Positions 43,147 to 49,408 of a stretch of 49,408 nucleotides of DNA are shown piece after piece. The first letter of the stretch is position 1, and every line of letters begins with the position of its first letter. Source of the stretch: JBBIMS01 sp964531645 (GTDB lineage Bacteria > Acidobacteriota > Aminicenantia > JBFLYD01 > JBBIMS01). A program made the position numbers and the translations under genes. Location of the stretch: contig CAZHEF010000017.1 of the NCBI GenBank assembly GCA_964531645.1, forward strand, positions 1 to 49,408. Reading direction: 5' to 3'. Under the pieces are notes generated by a model. That model saw only the letters and a program-made list of their open reading frames with translations. It did no database searches and was not told the DNA's origin.

Positions 43147-43437
43147 TTAATTAAATCACTTCCTCTTCCAAAAATCAACATCTCGATCCCAACGAAAAGA
43201 AAATTTTAAAATGGGAAAAAGGGTTTTAAAATTAATTTGGAGCATAAAAATGGAAGAGGAGAAAAGATGTAGGTAAGGGATAGAAAGGGGAAAAAGAGGG
43301 AAATAACGAATTTCCAAAAAATCGGTTTCTCTTTCATAGCAATCTCCCCAAAAAATTATTCCATAAGCCTGAGATTTCTGGAAGCTCTTATTTTAAGAGT
43401 TTCCAGAGAAAAAATAAAATTTTAAGGAGGTTAAGCC
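43147..43437. other. Intergenic region before the peptide gene
   Basis: This stretch of about 290 bases lies between the decayed mntA-like gene and the small peptide gene. I see no ORF of substance. It holds one strong palindrome (43378-43406) and the AAGGAGG ribosome site at the end. The upstream half is purine-rich and could hold a promoter, but no clear -35/-10 pair stands out. Confidence 0.5.
43378..43406 (+). promoter_or_regulatory. Near-perfect 13-bp hairpin upstream of the peptide gene
   Basis: CTGGAAGCTCTTA (43378-43390) pairs with TAAGAGTTTCCAG (43394-43406) with one G-U wobble around a TTT loop. An A-rich tract, not a T-run, follows it, so it is not a typical terminator. It lies about 30 bases upstream of the start codon and 19 bases before the ribosome site. 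A regulatory or transcript-stabilising element, or an operator, would fit. Confidence 0.6.
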
Positions 43438-43578
43438 ATGTCAGAAAGAGTTCTTCTCGAAGCAAAAAGGCTAATTGAAGAGAACCTTCCTTACGAGGAG
43501 GTGGTTGAGAGGCTTAAGGAAAACTTCTCTGATCCTACTGTCTGGGAAATAATGGTTATCTATTCCGGCACAAAGTAA
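43438..43578 (+). CDS. 46-residue peptide, candidate RiPP precursor
   Basis: The peptide starts MSERVLLEAKRLIEENLPYE, continues EVVERLKENFS and ends DPTVWEIMVIYSGTK. It has an acidic, helical leader-like part and a short C-terminal segment with Trp, Met, Ile, Tyr and Thr but no cysteine. An excellent AAGGAGG ribosome site stands eight bases upstream and is preceded by a strong hairpin. The stop lies 44 bases before a cobalamin-type radical SAM gene, and a SPASM-like gene follows that. This order (short peptide, B12-radical SAM, SPASM-like protein) is what one expects of a ribosomally made, modified peptide. No homologue comes to mind, so the precursor role is an inference. It could simply be a small regulatory protein. 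Confidence 0.6.
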   Translation: MSERVLLEAKRLIEENLPYEEVVERLKENFSDPTVWEIMVIYSGTK

Positions 43579-43622
43579 AAGAGTAGAAAAAAAAGTAAAA
43601 AGAAAAATTTAAGAGGAAAAAA

Positions 43623-45131
43623 ATGAAAGGGTTAGTTTTTATATTTTTGCCTGAATCTGTAAAAAAGGATTTTGTTTATCATCTTGGGGTTGTCTATATT
43701 CAGGCATTTTTGAAGAAAAAAGGAATAGAATCTTTTCAGTTCGTTCCTGAGGAAAGAATGGGTTTGGAAGAGTGTGCTGAAAGAATAGTTGATATGGACC
43801 CTTCAGTGGTTGGTCTTACAATTTATGATTACAATTATTATCTTGTGCAGCTAATTTCAAAAATTTTAAAAAGGAAGAGAAAAGATTTACCCATCCTTGC
43901 TGGAGGTCCATCAGCTACCTTTTCCGATATCTTGATTCTTGAAGACAATCAATTCATAGATATCTGTGTCAGGGGAGAGGGGGAGGAAACTGTCTATGAG
44001 CTAATTTCTGATTACTCAGAGAACGGATTTTTCAAAAATTTAGAAAAAATAAAGGGGATAACATTCAGAAAGAATCGAAATATTATAAGAAATCCAGAAA
44101 GATCCCTGATAATGGATTCGAAAAAAATGCTGAGCTTGACATTCTCCCATCCCCTTTCTTAGAGGGTATATTAAAGGGTGCTGAGGAAACAGGGATCCTC
44201 ACATCAAGGGGTTGCACCTTCAAGTGCACATATTGTAATTTCACCGCCATATCAAGGAATAGAATAAGATATCACTCAGTTGAAAGGGTTATTGATGAGT
44301 TAAAAGTGATTAATGAGAGCCTTTTAGAAAAGGATTCAAAAGAAAAAGTTGTTACTATTTATGATGATGCATTTACTCTTAATATTCATAGGGCAAAGGA
44401 GATATGCAAAAGAATAATAGAGAAGAAATTTTGCTTTAAACTCACATGCGAGACAAGGGTTGACAGAATGAATGACGAACTCCTTGAACTTATGGCTGAA
44501 GCAGGATTTAAAAGAGTCTCCTTTGGTCTTGAGATTGCAGTCCCTGAAATCCTCTGATTACAGGGAAGAGAGAGAATTTATTCAAAAAATTGAAAAATAT
44601 GTCAAAAAAACCGAGGAATTAGACATGACACCGACTGTAAGTATAATTCTCGGACTACCTGGAGAAAAATTGAAGGATGGAATAAGAACAGTGAAATTTG
44701 TTGAAAGTCTTGGAGTTGATTTTTATGCTCACAATTTACTCCAGATATTTCCTGGAACTGAACTTTTTGAAACCCATAGAAAATTTGGGATAAGGATTGA
44801 AAAGGGTTCATCTCTTCTTCCTTTTGAAACCCTCTATTCGTATGATGTATCGAAGGTCCCCTTTGGGAAAAATTCAACAGTTCATGACGAAATATACAGG
44901 ACTGTTTCCACAATAATAGGGAATATGGTGAATGCAAAGGAAAGGATAAAAAGAAGTTCCAATCTTTTTTCTGATTTCATTATTAAAAATCTGATTCCTG
45001 AAGAATCTATTATAGAATGGTTATCAAAAAACTCCCTTATACTTTCAAATGTTCTTTTTTTATTCAGCAAAGGGGAAGTGAAGAGGGAGGAAATTATAAA
45101 AAAAAATGATAAGCTCAGGTTTTCCATCTAA
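43623..45131 (+). pseudogene. Cobalamin-binding-domain radical SAM enzyme, two frame breaks
   Basis: The first frame (43623-44162) is a B12-binding-like Rossmann domain: YHLGVVYIQAFLKKKGIESF, DPSVVGLTIYDYNYYLVQL, LPILAGGPSATFSD and VRGEGEETVYELI. A base seems missing from the A7 run near 44126-44132; restoring it gives DSKKNAELDILPSPFLEGI and the radical SAM cluster motif RGCTFKCTYCNF. A second break near 44555 follows SFGLEIAVPEIL; the C-terminal part (VSIILGLPGEKLKDGIRTVK, LLQIFPGTELFETHRKFGI) lies in another frame. The joined product would be about 500 residues. Such enzymes methylate or rearrange unreactive carbons, often in peptides. It overlaps the SPASM-like gene by 26 bases. Confidence 0.82.
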
Positions 45132-45728
45132 AAGATTCTATTTCTTAAAATTCACAGGAAAGTTCAATAGAATATCCCCTTCTTCCAAAAAATTCCAGCT
45201 CCTGACCCCAGAAGTATACAAATGGAATATTTATTTCTCTCTAACTCCATTCCACATCTTTAAATACCCTGAAAACAAAAAACTTTACGATTACTTTAAA
45301 GTCCTTTATTTATATAGAAAATAAAAAGGACATTGAATATTTTGAAGAATTTGTTTGTGAAATGCTTGATGAGAAGGGAAGGATTAAAAAAGAAATTTTG
45401 AATTTTAAAGGGTGTTTTTTAAATGGATGTATCTTCCAGAGAGAATGTCCTGCCATGAATATTCAGAAAATCGTTATTGAAGAAAATCTCTCACTGAAAA
45501 CATGTCTTTATGGTGATGTGATTGGATATGTGGGAGATAATCCTTCAGATGTTCAGAAAAAATTTATGGAAATCTTCAGAAAGGAGGAGAAGAGAATGCA
45601 GTTCGTGTTCTGTTAAAGAATTTTGCTCAAAGTGTCCATTTTTAAAGTATCCCTTGAAGGATAAATATTGCAGAATTAGAAAAGAAAATCCATTTGTCTG
45701 GAAGATTGTGGAGTTTTTAGAGATTTAA
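45106..45728 (+). pseudogene. Cysteine-rich SPASM-like protein, two frame breaks
   Basis: Three frames join into about 207 residues. The first part reads RFYFLKFTGKFNRISPSSKK and LYDYF. A break near 45297 leads into KSFIYIENKKDIEYFEEFVC and MLDEKGRIKKE, then FKGCFLNGCIFQRECPAMN and ENLSLKTCLYGDVIGYVGDN. A further break near 45590 leads to ECSSCSVKEFCSKCPFLKYP followed by KDKYCRIRKENP. The pattern C...GDVIG...C-x2-C-x5-C-x2-C strongly resembles SPASM/twitch auxiliary iron-sulfur domains of radical SAM peptide maturases, but there is no CxxxCxxC core. It overlaps the B12-radical SAM gene, so it may be a separate auxiliary-cluster or peptide-binding subunit. Confidence 0.62.
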
Positions 45729-45747
45729 TCGAGGATGCCAGGTTTAC

Positions 45748-48125
45748 TTAAAGAGTGAACTTTTTTTTATACCTCTTCCATCTACTCTCCATTTCTTTCA
45801 TTAGCTCTTTGAAATCTTTATCTCCTCTTAAATTTTCAAGATAAGGATCATTTTTGAAGAGGGCATAATTCTCATTCCCAAGATTTATTGAAGCTCTCAA
45901 CCATTTCAATGTAGAATATTTATCTTCTTTAAGCGCGTAGCATGTAGCAACTCTGTAAGCCCTATCGGGATCATTAAAGAAAAATGGCTCTGCATTTTTC
46001 AGAATCTCATCAGCTTTATCAAATTTCCTTTCCCTCGAGTAAACTGTTGCAAGAGAAAGAAGCAGACCTCTTTCATTGGAATATTTCTGAATGCTATTCT
46101 GGAGTAATTTTTCAGCCTCTTCAAGTTTTCCTGAATAGGAAAGGGCAATTCCCATGTATGAAAGGGCAAAGGAGTTTTCAGAGCTTTGAAGGATTTTCCT
46201 CAATTCCTTTTCAGCCTTTGAAAATTTACCCTGATAAATGTATATCCTTGCTATGTTAATTGATGTGACTAAATCCAGTGGATTTTCTTTTTTAACCTTT
46301 TTATATTTTTCAAGAGCTTTATCCAGAAGACCCGAATACTGATAAAGAGACCCAAGAGTTCCATTTACAATCAAATTCTGGGGATTCATCCTGTAAATTT
46401 CTGACACCTCCCTGTAAGCTTCCATCTTTCTGTTTTCTTTTATATACAAAGCTGCAAGGATAGAACGTGCCCTCGTATCATTTTTATCAATTTCAAGGGC
46501 TTTAAAACACATACTTTTTGCGAATTCCAGGAGTCTCCGGTCAGTAGAAATGCCGTATTCCAGCTGGAAAAGAGTATTACTGGCAAGGGCACTATAGATG
46601 GGAGAAAAATTTTTCTCAGAATCAATGGCTTTTAAAAGAAACTCCCTTAAAAGGTCAAGATACTCCTTTCTTGGTTCCTTTATAAAAATGTTGTGCCAGT
46701 ATATTGAATTCAAGTATAAATTGTAAACTTCAAAGCCGATCTTTTTTACCATGACTGAGTTTCCATTTTCTTTAAAATCAAGTCTCAAAGCATTCATAAT
46801 GTTCCTGCTCAAATTATACCTCAAGGAGGAAATATCTTTGATATTAAACCTTGATGACCAGATGAGTTCCATTTTTCCATTCTTTGCCCTGAATAGCTTT
46901 TAATCAAATTCTATTTTCTCATTACCTCTAATTTCATTCTTGAGAACGAAGCTATTTTTTAATCCAGTCGATTCTTCCTGAGAATAGAATTTTCCTGAAT
47001 TGGAATCTACTAAAGATAATACACATACAGGATTTACATATGAGATACCCTCAATAATTTCCTGTGTAATGCCCTGAGCTATTGGATCAAGAGAAATATC
47101 GTTGGTTTTATTTTCTATAGGAAGGACATAAATAGGTACTGAGGTATCACCTTCAAGTTTTTGCTTTTGGAAAGGATAAATAAAGAGACCAATTGTAAAA
47201 AAAGCTCCAAGGACAAATGTTAGCAATTTCTGAACCTTCTCTCTTGATTCTCTTTTCTTTTTCCTTAGCTCCAAAACTGGCTTTACATTTTCGTCATATT
47301 CGCATTGAAAGATTTCAAAAATCTCGTCCTTGAAATTCTCTCTCCGATAATTGTAGTTTGTCAAGCATTTTGAAATAATTAAGGAAAAGTAAGGAGAAAG
47401 ATCCTCCCTTATTTGCCATATGTGGCGAACAGCTTTGGGGCCAAAGACAGAGCTGTAAAACATAGTGGGAGAAGATCTATCCCATGGGGTGTCCTTTGTT
47501 GCCAGTTCAAAGACAGTAACCGCAGCGCTAAAAAATCTGCTTTCCAATCCAGATCTCTTTTATTTAAATGCCATGGAGAGGCAAATCTAACAAATTTATA
47601 AAATTCAGTTCTATCATCAACTATAGCATTCGCCTTCACCCTGAGAAAATAAACTTTTAGAGGGTCTGTCATCATGAAGTTTGTTATTTTTATATCTCCA
47701 CTCTTCTCTATTGTTATGTGCTCAGGTCTAACATTTTCATGGAAAATACCTATGTTATGAGCGTAGAAAAGAGCTGTAAATAGTTGATAGGAAATCGAAA
47801 TAACATCAAAAGGGTCAAGTTGTTTTGGATCATATATTACTTCATCAAGAAATGTTCCACTCAGATTTTCAAGTTCAAGAAAAACTTTACCATACTCTTC
47901 CCAGTAATCATAGAGTTTCTGAATATTCCTGTGATTAAGTTTTTTCACCTTTTCAGCCTTTTCAAGTAGTTTATTTTTGATTTCTTAATTCTTTAAAAGA
48001 TAATCGTTAATCTCCTTTATCCATACCTTTCTACCCTCTTCTTTATTGTATGCCCTGAAAGCTTTTCCATACTCATCCTCAGAAAGGAAAGTATAAACTA
48101 CAAAATTTTCATCCAATCTTCCCAT
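45748..48125 (-). pseudogene. Pseudokinase-TM-TPR protein, broken three times
   Basis: Joined, this is about 790 residues. A protein-kinase-like domain (YGKAFRAYNKEEGRKVWIKEI, LNHRNIQKLYDYWEEYGKVF) has degenerate catalytic motifs: HENVRPEHI where HRDLKPEN is expected, and ITNFMM where DFG is expected. A TM helix (LLTFVLGAFFTIGLFIYPF) follows, then a TolB-N/FlgO-like segment (IYVLPIENKTNDISLDPIAQ), and a TPR array near the C-terminus (KALEKYKKVKKENPLD, KLEEAEKLLQNSIQ). Lesions are TAA at 47985-47987 in the N-lobe, a missing T in a T run near 47540 (DWKADF|FSAAVTVFE) and in-frame TAA at 46900-46902. It starts one base after the histidine kinase stop, behind an AAGGAGGGG site. Confidence 0.78.
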
Positions 48126-48126
48126 T

Positions 48127-49296
48127 TTATCCCCTCCTTTTCTCAAATTTATATTGATTCAAAATATTTCTTATCAATCTTAGTAGTTTTTCAAATGGAA
48201 AAGGTTTTCTAATAAATGCTTTTGCCCCGAGTTTTAAAAGCATTTTTATCCTTTCTTCATCAGGAGATCCTGATGAAACAATAACTCTTGCATCTGGATT
48301 AATCTCCATAATTTTTTTCATCACATCCTCTCCCTTTAAATAAGGGAGAGAAAGGTCAAGAACAACAAGGCCAACTTCTTTTCTTTTTTCTGCATATCTT
48401 TCCACCGATTCCTTCCCATCCTTAGCCAGTAAAACTTGATATCCATAATGCTCGAGCATCTCCTTTGTAACATTCCTTATATCCTCCTCATCATCAACGA
48501 CCATTATTTTTTCATTCCCCTTCATATCTTTATCCAGCTCCTTTTCTTCTTCAGAACTTTTAATCATAGAAGCGGGAATAAAAATTTTAAATGTTGTCCC
48601 CTTCCCAGGAGAACTTCCCACCTCAACATTACCTCCAAGATTCTTTACCACACTCCACACAACGGAAAGACCAAGTCCCACTCCTTTCTCCTTTGTAGTG
48701 AAAAAAGATGTAAATATCCTGTTTTTTAGTTCTTCATCCACTCCAATTCCTGTATCAGAAATAGTTATGAAAACATAATTCTCCAACCTGGCTATTTCAA
48801 TAGTCAACCTTCCACCTTCTGGCATTGCGTCTTTTGCATTTAAACATAGATTTAAGAGAACCTGAAACAGCTCCTGAGGTTCTGCATCAACAAATTGCGG
48901 AGTCGAGGACAGTTTTGTCTCAATTATAATATTCTTTTCAAAAACTTTCTCTACGAGATTCTTAAGCTCCTTTACCATTTCATTCATTTCGATAGTTTTC
49001 TTACTAACTCTCCCCCCCTTTGCATAACCTAGCACCTGGCTTAAAAGCTGGGATGCTCTGATGGATGCCTTCTCAATTATTTCGAGGGTTGAAGCAAGTT
49101 TTGAGGGCTCATCTCTACTCTGCATTTTTGCAAGCTCTAAATAACCAATTATTATGGAAATAACATTGTTTAAATCGTGAATTATCCCAGGAGTAATTGA
49201 ATAAATAGAGTCTTTCCTCTGGATCTCTATTAGTTTTTTACAAAACTCTTCATACTCGTGATGAAGGAAAATTCCTCTCCCCTTTTCTGAACCCAT
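48127..49296 (-). CDS. Hybrid histidine kinase with C-terminal receiver domain
   Basis: This 389-residue soluble protein has no transmembrane helix. A dimerisation/phosphoacceptor region has the H-box GIIHDLNNVISIII (His40). The HATPase domain follows, with N-box NLCLNAKDAMPEGG (Asn153), G1-box ISDTGIGVD, F-box FTSFFTTKEKG and G2-box VGLGLSVVWSVVKNLGG. A receiver domain begins near 263 (MVVDDEEDIR), with phosphoacceptor Asp314 in VVLDLSLPYL, conserved Ser at about 341 and Lys364 in FIRKPF. The HDLNN form of the H-box is typical of NtrB-like kinases in delta-proteobacteria and Acidobacteria. No sensor domain precedes the H-box. The gene is directly followed by the broken pseudokinase-TPR gene, so both may have shared one signalling unit. 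Confidence 0.95.
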   Translation of the reverse strand: MGSEKGRGIFLHHEYEEFCKKLIEIQRKDSIYSITPGIIHDLNNVISIIIGYLELAKMQSRDEPSKLASTLEIIEKASIRASQLLSQVLGYAKGGRVSKKTIEMNEMVKELKNLVEKVFEKNIIIETKLSSTPQFVDAEPQELFQVLLNLCLNAKDAMPEGGRLTIEIARLENYVFITISDTGIGVDEELKNRIFTSFFTTKEKGVGLGLSVVWSVVKNLGGNVEVGSSPGKGTTFKIFIPASMIKSSEEEKELDKDMKGNEKIMVVDDEEDIRNVTKEMLEHYGYQVLLAKDGKESVERYAEKRKEVGLVVLDLSLPYLKGEDVMKKIMEINPDARVIVSSGSPDEERIKMLLKLGAKAFIRKPFPFEKLLRLIRNILNQYKFEKRRG

Positions 49297-49408
49297 TTCT
49301 ATTCCTATATATTAATAATAAGAAAAATCAAAAATCAAATTTAGTAGCTTTATGGTAGCGTAAGATTTATTGTGTAAAATTTATGAAAGGTGTATCCTCC
49401 ATATTTGA

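Noticed and set aside
42277..48125. Alternative genetic code or stop-codon readthrough explaining the in-frame stops
   Set aside because: TAA, TAG and TGA all occur as internal stops together with single-base frame changes, while intact neighbours terminate at the same codons. Gene decay or sequence error explains this better.

Overview
This window is AT-rich DNA, most likely from a diderm bacterium. It has outer-membrane beta-barrel proteins, signal-peptide lipoproteins and an M48 lipoprotein protease. It also carries genes often seen in deep-branching, anaerobic or thermophilic lineages: an archaeal-type HMG-CoA synthase/thiolase/DUF35 set, a type V fructose-1,6-bisphosphatase, and long kinase-TPR proteins. 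An uncultured lineage near Acidobacteriota/Aminicenantes would fit, but that is an inference from gene content; no rRNA or tRNA gene is visible to test it. I saw no CRISPR array, transposase or phage module.

Layout. 1-5.1 kb (+): a glycan-biosynthesis cluster (CapK-like ligase, polysaccharide pyruvyl transferase, two GT4 glycosyltransferases) in which every gene is broken; one break is an (AAAT)11 microsatellite. 5.2-6.2 kb (-): a frameshifted two-TM potassium channel with an RCK regulatory region. 6.3-11.3 kb (-): a tight five-gene acyl-CoA operon in the order HMG-CoA synthase, thiolase, DUF35 scaffold, methylcrotonyl-CoA carboxylase beta subunit, methylglutaconyl-CoA hydratase. 11.7-17.4 kb: secreted and envelope proteins (HhH protein, lipoprotein, two beta-barrels, a subtilisin, a thermolysin-type protease). 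17.4-26.2 kb (-): purine permease, FBPase V, phosphofructokinase, acylphosphatase, M48 protease, phosphodiesterase, DNA polymerase I and an unknown protein. 26.3-33.0 kb (+): 3-hydroxyacyl-CoA dehydrogenase, two tiny coupled ORFs, Fe-alcohol dehydrogenase, a LemA/TPM operon, a CDP-alcohol phosphatidyltransferase with a HAD phosphatase, a macro-domain protein and a GyrI-like remnant. 33.0-41.0 kb (-): mutL at the end of an overlapping envelope-glycan operon (GT2, DUF2304, SMR-like protein, GT-C transferase, polysaccharide deacetylase, HAD), preceded by an AI-2E-type permease and a pgsA-type gene.

41.1-49.4 kb is the most unusual part. A CsgG-family protein follows a small secreted protein made of five nine-residue Trp/Tyr repeats. 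Next come a decayed MntA/HepT toxin-antitoxin pair, a strong hairpin, a 46-aa peptide gene, and broken genes for a cobalamin-type radical SAM enzyme and a Cys-rich SPASM-like protein. That group looks like the remains of a peptide-modification (RiPP-like) locus. The window ends with a broken pseudokinase-TM-TPR protein and an intact hybrid histidine kinase.

Functional themes are acyl-CoA conversion between leucine-pathway intermediates and acetyl-CoA units, glycolysis/gluconeogenesis control, cell-envelope glycans and secreted proteolysis. Frame breaks are concentrated in accessory genes at both ends, while the metabolic and DNA-maintenance genes between are intact.
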